NCBI GenBank assembly: GCA_029465975.1
Contig: CM055748.1
Span: 10,752,300 to 10,816,299 of the forward strand
Origin: Dallia pectoralis
Taxonomy: Eukaryota; Chordata; Actinopteri; Esociformes; Umbridae
DNA: 64,000 bases
Direction of reading: 5' to 3'
Part shown: in pieces, positions 51,981 through 64,000 of the stretch
Numbering within the stretch: the stretch's first letter is position 1
How the letters are laid out: each line of letters opens with the position of its first letter
The notes under the pieces: generated by a model
Database searches by the model: none
The model's input: the letters and a program-made list of their open reading frames with translations, nothing else
Told to the model about the DNA's origin: nothing
Position numbers and translations under genes: made by a program

Positions 51981-53210
51981 TATGAAGGTAAAACAGCGAC
52001 ATCAGTTTTTTTCTTGTAATTGGTTTTTTTCTTTTGAAACTCGTTTCGTACTTAGGTTTTCTTTCTTGTAATTGTTTTTTTTCTTTTGAAACTCGTTTTG
52101 TACAAAAGTTTTTCTTTCTTGTAATTCGTTTGTTTCTTTTGAAACTCGTTTTGTACAAAAGTTTTTCTTTCTTGTAATAGGTTTTGTACAAAAAACCAAC
52201 GCGCAGAGTTTTGTCACTAAAATTCCACCAGCACTGTGACAAAAGTTTTTCTTTCTTGTAAATCAGTCTGTGCCCAAACGTTTCACTGCGTTTCCAAACA
52301 GAAACCCCAAACGTATTCTGACCAATGAACGGATAGCTATCTTAGCGTGGCACTTTGAACTTTAACCAATCGTTACTCCTTGCAAAGGGTAGAAGAAAAG
52401 CCATGGCTCGGCATGGTCAGCATCTGTTACCTCAAGTTTTCGATTATGTAAAACGTATTTTCATGTCCATGCAGTAGTAATTAAAATATTATTTTATATT
52501 ATTTTATTTAATATTGCATGGACATGAAAATACGTTTTACATAATCGTATTTTCATGTCCATGCAGTAGTAATTAAAATATTATTTTATTTAATACTGCA
52601 TGGACATGAAAATAAGTTTTACTTGAGGTAACAGATGCTGACCATGCCGAGCCATTGTTTTTTTCCTCTTTGTAAGGAGTAACGATTGGTTGAAGTTCAA
52701 AGTGCCACGATAAGATGGCTATCCGTTCATTGGTCAGAATACGTTTGGGGTTTCTGTTTGGAAACGCAGTGAAATGTTTGGGCACAGACTGATTTACAAG
52801 AAAGAAAAACTTTTGTCACAGTGCAGGTGGAATATTAGTGACAAAACTCTGCGCGTTGGTTTTTTGTACAAAACCTATTACAAGAAAGAAAAACGTTTGT
52901 ACAAAACGAGTTTCAAAAGAAAAAAATGAATTACAAGAAAGAAAAACTTTTGTCACAGTGCTGGTGGAATTTTGGTGACAAAACTCTGCGCGTTGGTTTT
53001 TTGTACAAAACCTATTACAAGAAAGAAAAACTTTTGTACAAAACGAGTTTCAAAAGAAAAAAACGAATTACAAGAAAGAAAAACTTTTGTACAAAACAAG
53101 TTTCAAAAGAAAAAAAAAATTACAAGAAAGAAAACCTGAGTACAAAACGAGTTTCAAAAGAAAAAAACCAATTACAAGAAAAAAACTTATGTCGCTGTTT
53201 TACCTTCATA
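51981..53210. mobile_element. Foldback-type element with repeat-filled long inverted arms, 1.23 kb
   Basis: The outer ends are exact inverses (tatgaaggtaaaacagcgac at the left, its complement at the right). Each arm is built of repeats with core ttacaagaaagaaaaacttt, then tgtacaaaacgagtttcaaa. The inner part of each arm is unique paired sequence, with a central AT-rich hairpin at about 52440-52622. The right arm is about 130 bases longer because one arm segment is duplicated (near 52814-52865 and 52950-53000). GTTTGG at both edges may be a target duplication. No transposase; the open frames are repeat artefacts. Confidence 0.88.
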
Positions 53211-53439
53211 GTTTGGGGGTTAAAACGTTTTGTGTTGTCTGAGGGCAGCAGTGTGCAGTAGAGGATGAAGATTTGAAAAGGATTAACTCTTGTTTTCGTG
53301 TCATTTTAGCTATGTTATGTAGGCTACCTAGCTAAACGTGAAAATATATTTCACATGTTAAAGTATAATTGCATAAAATTACACATGTGAGGAATTGATT
53401 TCATATTCGCCATTTTGTTTCCACATGAGTATCACGACA

Positions 53440-53715
53440 CGTTCCATGCCTGCTGGGTCTGTCTGGGCCAGATTGTTCTATCACGACCAGAACCAGGGAC
53501 GCAATTGCAGACACAGAGGCGGAGACCAGGTAAGCAAAGACAGGTAATGTGGACCATGAAAATGTGGGAACAGGGTGTACTAAGACAAAGATCTGGCAAC
53601 AGGTAACAGGAAATGCCGACTTATAAAGACCAGGAACAATCAGCACATGGGGAACACCTGGTGGATAAGGGGAGGAGACAATGACAAGCCATGTGAGACA
53701 GACCAGGATGTGACA
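53440..53715. repeat. Unclassified dispersed repeat
   Basis: A purine-rich stretch with phrases (ggaacacctggtggataagg, gaccagaaccagggacgc) common in noncoding retroelement ends of salmon-like and other fishes. The family is not established. Confidence 0.4.
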
Positions 53716-54252
53716 ATGATAGACTGAGCTCAACATGTCATCTTCGATCTACACGTGAACTTTCACCACATAATGTAGAAATGGGAGAATGCACATTGTG
53801 GACAGAGATATCTATTGATACAATAATTATAATTATTTGTATGAGTTTAACACGTTTCTTGAACGTTTGCCTGCTAAAGGCCTACATTTGCATATATAAG
53901 CAGTTCATAAAATAGTTCTAATTGAATGAAAAAGGCCAAAAGATGAAGGGATTAACCAGCCTAGGCACAGTGCTAAACTTTATTAATGTTTAAAAGTAAA
54001 GCCAACGGAAACAGGCTTGATTAACAGAATATGCAGCACGTTATTTTTTCAATATCCCCATTAATAAGCATGTAATTAACCCATGGGGGTTTCCCAATGT
54101 TAAGTCCAATGTTGCCTTGAATAAGTTTGCATCATTCCCTCCTTTGCCCTCTAACAATCCGATTCCAGGGCATTTGAGGAAAATACAATACTAGAAGTTC
54201 TTCGTAAATCCTGCCTTGTGACAGAACACAAGGCTAATTCAAACTTTTCTGG

Positions 54253-54256
<4 letters not shown>

Positions 54257-54289
<33 letters not shown>
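54257..54289. repeat. (TG)n microsatellite
   Basis: About 16 dinucleotide copies. Confidence 0.95.
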
Positions 54290-54293
<4 letters not shown>

Positions 54294-55321
54294 CTTTGTC
54301 TATTTAATTAATAAACACATTGTAACCCAGGCAGCAGATATTGCTATACGTTAAATAAATAGCTCTCAATTCAAACATCTTACATATCCTATAGTCAGTT
54401 CTGTGAAATTAGTCCTGTTAGTAGTTATAGAGTAATGGAATTAAGTCACCATGAATTGCCAGTGATGCTACTCTTAAAGATCCAATTCAGCACCATGGTT
54501 TGTGTTGGATACGCTTAAGTAAAGCACTAATATCTAATATAATATGACCTCAAACTCAACTATCCATCAATAGTGAATTATAACCTCTAAAAGAACATTA
54601 ATTAAATCTAATTTACTCTGACATCCTTCTGAGCTTTGCAAACCATTCGGTTCTTGACAAAGACACACTTTTGTTCCGACTTTCTAATTCAGGTCATCAC
54701 CAATAGCTGTGGAATGTGTAAGATGTCCAATCTCCAGGGTTGCAAGAATCACCCCATCCGTTACCATGGAGAGTGGGACAAGAACCTCCTCCTTGCTTGC
54801 AGCGTCACCAAAGTAAATCTCGACCTTTGGAGGAAGGCGAACAGGAAGGTAACTTACGGTCACCAGCCTGGACTGCAAAAGTTTAGGTAACGGTCACCAG
54901 CCGTCCATTTGTTATTAAACATATAAACAATGCTTTATTTTTTGTTTATCATATAGGACCAAATAAATGTGCTTTGTTGTCAATGGGCTTTCTTTATTTT
55001 CTCATTTTGATTCATTTAAAATATGTTGTTTGCCTGATAGTGTTTGCCTGATATCTGTGCTTTAATAAATAAAGCAAAGTTTGCTCCCATTCTTTTTTCT
55101 TTTTTTCTCATTTGACTCAACTTAAATATAACGGCCTCTGTGGAATCAACAGAACGATTACCGAAGGGGTTAATTTAATGCATGAGACCCCTCCCATTCT
55201 GGTCAGTGGTCGAATTAATAATCGCTCCACAGGCTTTGTTGCTTTTATAAGCCAGTGTGTTGGCAAGAGCTCGGGAGAAGCACTGTCTTTGCGCGTGGTG
55301 CTGAAAGTGCCACCTGCAGCC

Positions 55322-58300
55322 ATGTGGTCGGTATTTTTTGTATTTCTGTCTTATCTGGACAAAAACTTTGTCAAGGGAGAGTTCCCCAAATATTCGCTGG
55401 ACGCGAAGAAAGAGAGTAAAGATGTCTTTTTCATGCTTAACAGCACGTTTTGTGCCAAAGTGTCGGGCATTGGTGGACATGTCCTTCACCAAGTGTCAGA
55501 CGGAGCGGAGGAGGTGCGCTCCGTGCGTAACCACGCGCACAAACTGGTGGACTGCGCCATAACCACAGACCAGATGCAGGTCAAGGCGTTCATGCATGTG
55601 TGCAGATTGGGACTGAAGGACCGGAGAACCGACTCAGAATACAGGGATTTGTATTTTGCGGACATGGCAGAGGCCAAATTCAACTGTGAATCGTTCCAGA
55701 GGACCGTAAAGCGCACCGCGGTCACGGCGGAGAGGGATGGCGCACCACCTGCACAGACAAGCGCGAAGACCGAAATACCTGCGCACGGAAAAGAGGAACC
55801 GGTGATCCGGAGAACCAGGCGAGGCTTCACTTATCCCGGAACTCTGTGGTGTGGAGCCGGCAACATGGCTGATAATTACCACGAGTTGGGTAGGTTGCAC
55901 ATTTGCGTAAAGGTATTATTATGTATTCTACATGCCCTCTTAACATTATAAGTATGTACATATGGTCATTTTACTGCATGTGTTCTTTACAGGGGAGTTT
56001 GCGGCGACAGACAGCTGTTGCCGCGTCCATGACCACTGCCCCTACGTCATCCATCCATTCTCCTCTAATTATGGCTACACCAACTTCAAGTGGCATTCAC
56101 TTTCTCACTGTGACTGCGATAATGCGTAAGTAACCTACGTTAGGGCTGACAGACGTTAGCTGTTTAAATAGTTTATGTAAAAATGCACACTAAAACAAAA
56201 CACAAAAACACAAGTATTCAGAAATAGAAAATGTTCTTTATCGGTTTACCTGGGTTTGGTTAAATACTTTGAATAAAATTGGTAGAAAATTCACTTATAG
56301 GTCATTAGTCACAGAAACCAGACACATTGTGGGAAAATGGAACACCCTAGCCACATACTATGATTAATATTAAGATTGTTGCTTCAAACTTAACGTAATA
56401 TTATTGAGAAACACACTGCTCCGTAAGCCTTATTAGAGCTACATAACAACACAACAGATGAGATTAACAGGAATGGGATGTAACAGATGTTAAAATAAAG
56501 ATCTTAAAAACCTAGACCAAACCTAGACTAAGCCATGTCTCCACCTCAACAGTTCATCCAGGAATTTGTTGTTACGTTGAAGGGTCCTCCAATTACTCTT
56601 CAACAAATCGAAGGTGCCAGAACGAACCATTGATTGACAGTGAATGATTGAGGGTCTCCGGGCTTTCAAGTTAACACAAATGCTGAGATGGCTCATTTTC
56701 TCTCTGTCACATTGTCTTCACAGGTTGAAGGATTGTCTCAGGAAGGTAAACGACACCTCCTCTAGGGTGGTTGGCCAGGCTTTCTTTAATGTCATAGAGG
56801 TGCCCTGTTTTGATTTCAAATATGAAGAGCAGTGTGTTGAGCGGCACTGGTATGGCACGTAAGTATTTATTGTTGGTTGTACAATCCAATACACGTCCAT
56901 TAAGTGGTTTAACCAACTGTGCAGTATACTGAGGAACTATAGGAACCAAATATTAAACCACTACACCTCTCTTCTCCACTCAGGTGTAAACGGTATGGCA
57001 TGCTCCCGGTTGCAATGCCTAGAGAGTCCGTACTGTATGATTATGGAGGCATTGATGTTATTGATGTTCTTACTCTGGCTCCTGTGGTTCGGAAAGAGAA
57101 GAAGAAAGCAGCCACAGAGCAGGACGAGACTGAAGGCACAACCCAGTCCAGTCCAAATGTGTTCACTGCCGCCGAGGACTTTATCAAAGTTCTGGCTACA
57201 GTATCCACCTCTCAAGGAACGGCTACAGACACCACGAAAGGAGAGACACAGACCTCAGAGAAGAAGAAAAGAAAGAATACTGCGGGCACCAAGAGAAAAA
57301 TGAAGAAAGGCAAAGGGAAAGGCAAAGGAAGAAAGAGAAAGCAGAAAATGTTGTCAAAAGGAGCAGAGGACGGGATCACTGTTTCTCCAACCAAGGCAGA
57401 GGAAGTTGACAATAAAGGTAACTTTGTGAATGAGCCTGAGAAAGGTGACCAGTTGAACAGAAATGTTAAAAGTTTCACAGATGGTGAAAAAGATCTGGGA
57501 GGTAAAGACAAGTTTAATAACGATGTCATGAGAGATGAACCTTTTGTAGATTATCAAAGAGCTGCAATCCCCTCTGTACACTCAGTTGCTGCTGTCCAAA
57601 AGGCACAGATTATTCATGAGTCTCTGGATTTAATGGATCACACCGAAGCAGCATCTCCCTCTACAGCTACTGCTGCAGCCATTGTGACTGCACCGAAAAC
57701 CAAAAGGCAAAGGTCAAGAAAGGGGGAGGGGAGGAAAAGACAAAGCAACATGACTCTGACTGCTCCCACAAACAGAGTGGCATCCCATAATGCCATAAAA
57801 GGGGACCTCCCAATAATGACAACAGGGAACTCTGGCATCCTGATCATCCCTGCCAGCGCTGCCTTAATCTCCACTGAACAGCCAGAGCAACAAAGGTTAG
57901 AAAGACGGAGAGAAAAGGGTCTAGTTACGGCTATGGCTGCTCCCAACACCTCCATTGTGACGGCCATCAAAAGGAAGAGGTCAAAGAAGAGAGAGGAAAG
58001 AAATAAAATAAAGAAAATCACTTCCTTTTCTCATATGGTGGGTGTTATTTTACAAAACACAACCGAAGAGAACATTAACGTAATCCCTACCGAGAGAACC
58101 AGTACTCCAGCCATCAACCCAAATATTGACATTGTTAGTGTAACTTTTACTGTAGGTCAGTCTGTGTCACCCAGACCAGAACGTTACATTGAAAAGGGTT
58201 CTAGCGTACACTTGACTGAGGGTGGCCTCAAAACGAAAAGGCATAGGTCGAATGAGAGAGAGGGCAGAAAGATTAGAAGGAGACGAATAATACAGACTCT

Positions 58301-58841
58301 TTCAGTGGAGGGCTTATCCCGGCAGAACGCCATACAAAGAGGCGTTGAAATACTCACCACTGACAACGCTGGTGCACTAAACATCCCGACAACCACCAGA
58401 GTAGTCACTGCAGTGCACACCGTGAGGCAAGCACCACAATGCATAGAGAGTCAACATGGACGGGGACATCTCACTTGTACAGCCAGCCGTTACAATCCCA
58501 TTGAGTCTGGGAGACTAAGGTCAAACGAGAGAGAAGGGAGAAAGAAAAGGAAAAAGGTGTCCCCACCCACTGTTGTCTTTGATACGGCGCCTGTCCATAA
58601 TGACACTGAAACCAAACTGGATGAAATGACGACTACATATCTGACACCCTCAGCATCAATCATCTCACCCGCAGTCGATCGAGGAAACGAGCTCAGTCCA
58701 GAGAGGTCTGAGAACCACAGAGAACAAACCTCCTTTCATGTGCCTACCGGCATTCCTACAACGAGTCCAATACAATTCCCAATGCAGAAAACAAAGAAAC
58801 TAGGTAGAAAGAAAAGGCGAAAACCACCACACACAGATTGA
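55322..58841 (+). CDS. proca1: PROCA1 / group III secretory phospholipase A2-like (4 coding exons, about 897 aa)
   Basis: Encodes a group III-type secreted phospholipase A2 domain joined to a very long basic tail. Exons: 55322-55889, 55993-56125, 56724-56858, 56984-58841; phases agree. The domain starts after a dibasic RRTRR stretch, as in PLA2G3: calcium loop TLWCGAGN, catalytic TDSCCRVHDHC (His-Asp intact), SHCDCD, then KDCLR and FFNVIEVPCFDF. The final exon adds about 600 residues rich in Lys/Arg, Ser and Thr with five or six basic cassettes. Position next to rab34 and the same strand match mammalian PROCA1 (cyclin A1-interacting; basic tail); a pla2g3 paralogue is the alternative. The start at 55322 has a good context (gcagccATG). 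The frame is open upstream to 55112, so a longer N-terminus is possible. Confidence 0.85.
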
Positions 58842-59073
58842 TACTGATAATGTATCTTGCATAGAATGAAGGAGTGCTATGATGTCCTAGATGACTAGCC
58901 TAGCTCTTGACTTCTGGGAAAAAACCTGCTATACACAAATGTAGATGTTAGTCATTGCCTTGTTTAAGTTTAGCAAAATCAACATTTGTGCAATTTCTTT
59001 GCTTGCGTTAATTTGAATTATGGATTAGGATAATGATTTGACATTTTGTATGCACATTTTAACATCTGTGATT

Positions 59074-59079
59074 AATAAA
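59074..59079 (+). terminator. proca1: proca1 poly(A) signal
   Basis: First AATAAA after the stop, about 235 bases downstream. Confidence 0.7.
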
Positions 59080-61488
59080 ATATTGCAAATGCCAATATAT
59101 TCAGTGCAATGACTTGTAAATACTATTACTTAATAACACATTCTAATCATGCATGGGTCATATTCTGTACTGCATGTCTTTGACACAGCAGGGAATATTT
59201 CATATAGAGGAATTTAATGAACTCCCAAGTTCAGGGAGTTCTCCATTTCATGTGCTTAGCTGTAAACTGCTTACTTTAGCTTTTCTGCAAACAATGCTTC
59301 CTATATTGTATAGGCAGGCTCCAAGCCAAGAAAGCTAAGCACTTTTCAGGTTTATTTACTATTTTTTTGTTCAGCAGGCTACTTTGGCCCTGTAGTTCCC
59401 TCCAATGAGATTTAGGGCATTGTGAAAAAATAGGTCACATTCTTAACAAGTATTACATGCTCAGTGTAAACTCTAATCTCTCCACCTTCAAATTAGGGTT
59501 GTAACACCCTGTAACAGTGAGGCTAAAATCCCTTCCTCAGCTGATTCTCACATGCTTCTCTGAGGAGTTTCACAAAATGAGATTGACACACTGTACTGTA
59601 GCATACTGTACTGAGACAGGTGTCTCGATAACTCTGGGTCTAACTCCTGCAGTTAATTTAGGAATGTCATGTTCCAGACTCTTGACTAGACCCAAGCAAT
59701 TAGACTGGCTTGGCTTAGAGGAACATAGTTTTTAAACAATGTAGACAATGCTTAATAATTTCTCGCCTCATTCCACAAATTGAGATCCTATGCATTGTCA
59801 GGGTTTTTCATGGTATTTTTATTGAAATTAGACCGTATTTTGTTTTGACAGAGAAATATTGGTTCTGAGTTGAATACTTGTCCTTAATTGTCAATTTTAA
59901 AAAGTATTTTGTGTAGTTTCTTATTTTCCGTCTTCCAAAGAAAAGCATTCAACAGTGCTAATATACAGCTTTAATTACTGCATGGTGGGCACATACATTT
60001 GTTTGTGGAATATATTCAAACATGATAAATACAGAAAATTACTGACACTGTTCTTTAGTTAAATTCAACATAAGAAAAATAATTTTGACAGGACTAAAAT
60101 AAATGCATATTTTGTTACCGGTAAATATGTCGATAGAAGACAACATTTTAATATAATTAAAGTTACAGTTGCTATAATGTCAAAATGTTGACGTAGCACA
60201 GTTAGCACAGACAACAGTTCAGGTGGATTTTTTAAATAACTAAAACATTAAATGTAGCAAATAAAGTGCTTTTCGTTCAATTCCTTTAAGTAATTCTGAG
60301 ATTGTCCTTCGTTGCCACTACTGCTACTGTGTGGTAAAGTCTATTCCCAGCCATCTCTAAAGCAATACGTTGAGCCTGGGGCGGTGAAACCAAAAGCCAA
60401 GAAGATATTCATTTAAATGGTCTAACATAAAAACCATGTGACATGATACAATGCTGTAGGTATATCGATAAACATTGGCACTATAATTGCCTTTTAATAC
60501 CTATTCAATAATCAATGTTTTTCTTGTGTTTTTCTATTGGATCGCATGCCTTTGAAGTCTATAATAAATAGTGTTTAAACAATGCATGCAGTTTTCATAG
60601 CTTCCAGTACATTCAACCAAAATGGCAACTAAGAAACAGTAAATAAGTCATGGCCAGTGTTTCAAACTACATCCTTCATAAGAATTAAATCCAAACCACT
60701 GGGATCAAATTAATATCCCATTTAAATATTAATGTGCAATTCATCTATACATGTTAAATACATGAACTCTTATTTATTAATATGATAAATCCAATGTTTT
60801 ACCATGATTCAATACTATGTGGTCCTTTGATTAAATCAGCAAATTGCGTTGTGACATTTTATAACTCTTTTAAAACAATGACTGGCTCATTATTTGATCA
60901 GTAAATCCGTAGGTCACTGGATAGTATGGGCATACCCCTCTAGAACACATCCGTATTTAAATTCAACATAATTCAAGTACAATGTCTGCTGCCACAATCA
61001 CATCCTTAATTCCTTCAACTACCATGATGCAAAGTTGTCTTCTCTCTTCAGATTTGAAGATTTGTGATAGAAAAGTAGACGTAAACCACTTGGACATGGT
61101 ACATTTTCTATTTCTAAATTGAAAGCGTACTTTCAGTGATTTTACAACTACCTCACATGGTGATATTGACTTTGGTATAATACTGTGTATACCATTTTTA
61201 GCTAACTAGTTTTTGAGGTGTAAAGGAACTTAGCAAGGCAGTCTGTCGGGAGAGAATTGCATTGTTCACAATTAATAATAAATTAATAAATTCACAAACT
61301 TCACATTGGTTGACTGCTAAATTATTATAACTATCATTTAACAATGCCAGTGAAATGTGTGGTTTTAGGTGGATAAACTTTTACTTTGAATTTGCTATGT
61401 AGTGTATTTCATATAATATGAGTGCAGTTAATGTTGTGAAATAACAGTGACAGTGAGATCTGGAGAGTCTGGAATACGTTCAGTGGGT
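59080..61488. other. supt6h: Convergent 3' region between proca1 and supt6h
   Basis: AT-rich, with no recognised gene. Part of it should be the supt6h 3' UTR. AATAAA on the minus strand occurs at 60773-60778 and 59818-59823 and either could end that transcript. Confidence 0.5.
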
Positions 61489-61669
61489 CTAGCGGTCCAT
61501 CTCATCCAGCAGCGGTGTGGCGTCTCCGGTGATGGGGGTGCTCTCGATCATGGGGCTGGGAAAAGGTCGCGGGGTCATCCTTGACCTTGTCTTCTTGCGC
61601 TCTGCCTCTTTCTCCTGGAGCCACTGCTCGGCCATCTTGCCCCAGTCCACAGCTGTGTTGGATGTCGCC
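61489..61669 (-). CDS. supt6h: SUPT6H (Spt6) last coding exon
   Basis: Spt6 is a histone chaperone and elongation factor that binds RNA polymerase II. The exon encodes the extreme C-terminus: DWGKMAEQWLQEKEAE, then RPFPSPMIESTP, ending GDATPLLDEMDR and TAG at 61491-61489. This terminal peptide is nearly invariant in vertebrate SPT6. The acceptor CTCAG lies just above 61669. The rest of the gene lies beyond the right edge; no further supt6h exon was recognised between 61700 and 64000. Orientation relative to proca1 is as in human 17q11.2. Confidence 0.9.
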
Positions 61670-64000
61670 CTGAGCATTGGGATAAGGGAGACAAGATAAC
61701 ACACAATTGAATTACTCATGTAGCAGTAATAATACATGAAGTCTCAGACACAGTATGTTATATGCTTTAAATGATACTATACTAATAGAGTTGAAAAACG
61801 GCAGGGTCAAAACTACATGCCCCCAATTCATGACTCCAAACAATATAATTTTCTTTATTGTAGAACAATTTTACTACATGTATTACTGTCATCTATTCTG
61901 TTTACACTTACACTTCCGGGCTTTTTTGCTAGAAACACAGCTGGTGCTGACAGAACTGCACATTTTTTGTCCTGCTAAAAACACAGCTGGTGCTTTGCCA
62001 GGTTAGCAACAGAATTGAGCAAGACCTTTAGCCAGAACAAGTTACTGCTTGCCCTCATTTCTCAAGACACAGATTGTATTCCATAAAAAAACGTCATAAA
62101 TGTCTCTACTCTCATTCGGCTTTGTCCAGGTCAATGGCTACAGGCGAGGCCGAAAAAGAATGGTCTTATATAACAGAGATATTTCCATGAAAAAATGCTG
62201 AATCCGACAACCGGAAAAGAAACCTCCAGCGAGGCCACCCAAGTGTTGTTTCTCGGCAGGTCAGCCACAAGAGTTGTTTCATGTGGGGTTTCCCTCAAAA
62301 TCATTCTGATGGTTTGGGTCTACCAGACTGGGACTAAGTGGTGTTCTAAATAGCCCCTATTCAGAAGTCCTGGAATAAGTTTGTGCCAAGGTTGATCGTA
62401 TCTTATCCCGAGATGTCTAGAGATGCCATCCTGGTGCTCAGAATCAGTTCCAAAGTGAGACAGACCATCACATGCTGACTTACCCTAACAAACCAACTTC
62501 CCTAAATGCACACTTTCAGATACTCGATTTGAGGAGAGAAATTATTAAATAGGAGCGAAAATATGGGTTTTGTGCAATGCTACCCAGAAAAGCCTCCACG
62601 CGGCCAGCACAGTTGGCTCCTAAGGCTTTGAGGAGCATTCCATCAACCAGAGCATATTGGATGTATTTTTTATCCATCCAAAGGTTAACAGATACAGCAT
62701 CTCTTATCTCCCGGGCCAGTGACGTTGGAGGGAAACACCAAACCAATGCACCAAACCCTGTGCGTGGGAAGGGGCTTTTTCCAGAAACCAGTAGTCGTGT
62801 CCAGAGGCCCAGGGTACAGCACGCACTTAATAGTTCCCAAAAGGGGTGAGACTTTCTGTCCCATTGCAGACTTACAGGCCCTCAATGGGAATCTCAGTGT
62901 CTGCAAATTAAACAAGTACAGTCATTGTGCACTATCGTGATTTACATTTGTTGTCTATGTTCAGGGTCAGGTTGTTGGCTGACTCCATCTGTGAGAGAGC
63001 TGGCCAACTACTTGAAAGGTTTAAAACAAAGATGGAATATAAGTGTTTGAAAGAGCGTCATTTAAAACTGCAGTAGCGGAGAAAGTCAAGACCATAGATC
63101 ACTGGCGGCTAAAAATCTAGGTGGCTCATCTGGGTCCAGATATTTACAAGTAAAATATTTAAAATTGCAGGTCAACAAATAACCAAGGTTAAAATCAGTG
63201 TTAATAAACAACCTCATTAAAGCTCAGCAAATATACAACAATGTTAAGTGTTGGTTCCATGTTTCTTCAGATTATATAAAATATCCCAGAAATGTTCAGT
63301 AAGAACCAAAAAAATTTCTGTCCAATTTGGTGCAAAGATTTGTTCACATTCCAGTTAGTGAGAATTTAACCAAATTAATCCATCTTCCAGACCGCATATC
63401 TCATCTCATTGAACATTATGATCATATCTATACATTGGTGCACCATTTGCGAAGGGGCAATAAAATGCCACTCTAAAATGTGCAGTTCTGTCACACAGCA
63501 CATTGCCAACAATTGGCATGCTGACAATGTCCACCGGTGGTTTTTGCAGTACTTCACCAGCCTCACAATCACAGATCGTGTTTAACCATGACAGACAGGA
63601 CAGGACCACCACTTCCACAGTCAACCATTTATCTGGCCCAGCCATCTGGACAGGTAAGGAGTCTATGGGTGGGTACAACAGCTGGCCTGCAAAGCTTGGC
63701 CTTGAAAAAGAATTGCTACTATTCTAAGGCGTTCTCTTCTTGCAAAGGACACTTCACATTTTTTACTTAAACATAGAGCTGCTGCAATTGCAGCTTGTGT
63801 GTGATGTGGGAACTGAGGCCAAAACCAGCCCCCCACCTTTCTCTAGGTCTCATCGTCACAGCACCCAGCCTGACTTATAGCGTGCCGTTTCCCAGGAAAG
63901 GAGGGGTCAAGTAGGTAGCCTTCTATTCTATATCACCCTAGTGGACATGTGGTCGGTAGAGAGAAGAGCGACCTTGAATAGGGATTATAGACTGTCTAAA
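61670..64000 (-). other. supt6h: supt6h intron (partial)
   Basis: No conserved supt6h exon seen. Contains a reverse-transcriptase-like relic near 62719-62940. The rest, 63000-64000, is unrecognised sequence, moderately GC-rich toward the edge. Confidence 0.55.
62719..62940 (+). pseudogene. Reverse transcriptase fragment, possibly DIRS/LTR-type
   Basis: A 73-residue open frame contains GPGYSTHLIVPKRGETFCPI followed by ADLQALN, which resembles the first palm block of DIRS/LTR reverse transcriptases (a VPKKxGxxRPIxDLRxLN pattern). The flanks do not continue the domain recognisably. Assignment is tentative. Confidence 0.4.

Larger units (their letters stand above)
45725..55321. other. rab34-proca1 intergenic region
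   Basis: About 9.6 kb. It contains an unrecognised minus-strand coding-like stretch (48925-49375), a LINE 3' end (50270-50545), the foldback element (51981-53210), an unclassified repeat (53440-53715) and a TG microsatellite. The intervals 45725-48900, 50550-51970 and 53720-55320 show nothing I can identify; scattered open frames there have no family resemblance. Confidence 0.6.

Noticed and set aside
52926..53261. Plus-strand frame rich in Lys (KKEKLLYKTSFKRK)
   Set aside because: Direct translation of the foldback arm repeats; the mirrored frame appears on the other strand at 51916-52242.
55486..55900. Minus-strand frames opposite proca1 exon 1
   Set aside because: Shadows of the GC-richer coding exon on the other strand.

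Overview
The window is vertebrate nuclear DNA from a ray-finned fish, almost certainly a teleost. Evidence: intron-split genes with canonical GT/AG boundaries, fish-style non-LTR and Tc1/mariner remnants, long (TG)n and AT-rich microsatellites, and many minisatellites. It carries a conserved block known from human 17q11.2. Reading left to right the genes are traf4 (-, first coding exon only), nek8 (-, complete), tlcd1 (+, complete), rab34 (+, complete), proca1/pla2g3-like (+, complete) and supt6h (-, last coding exon only). Relative order and orientation match the human block. No rpl23a, kiaa0100 or sdf2 was found between these genes.

Region by region. 1-2326: intron 1 and first coding exon of traf4, which runs off the left edge. 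2327-7286: intergenic, with a strong CTCF-like motif. 7287-18854: nek8 in 14 coding exons giving 700 residues (NIMA-type kinase plus RCC1 propeller), with minisatellites and MITEs in its introns. 18855-29663: gene-free spacer between the divergent nek8 and tlcd1, with a 219-base (TG)n tract and a 5'-truncated L2/CR1-like LINE split by two later insertions. One insertion is a TIR-bounded element carrying an intron-containing DUF4806-like reading frame and a 500-base assembly gap. 29664-36750: tlcd1 in four exons with a poly(A) signal. 36751-42830: rab34 upstream region, with a 59-base minisatellite carrying seven CTCF-like motifs and a 56-base minisatellite of 60 indel-free copies ending at the rab34 start codon. 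42831-45700: rab34 in ten coding exons (265 residues, C-terminal Cys-Cys). 45700-55321: repeat-rich spacer with a 1.2-kb foldback element. 55322-59079: a secreted group III phospholipase A2-like gene with a long lysine/arginine-rich tail. 59080-64000: end of supt6h and a retroelement remnant.

The genes do not form one pathway. nek8 (inversin compartment of cilia) and rab34 (ciliary vesicle formation, Hedgehog signalling) both act in ciliogenesis. tlcd1 acts in membrane lipid composition, traf4 in signalling, supt6h in transcription elongation. The most unusual content is the double tandem array in front of rab34, the DUF4806-bearing insertion, the foldback element, and the repeated basic cassettes of the proca1-like tail. 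All protein identities come from sequence recognition and synteny, and no database search was run.
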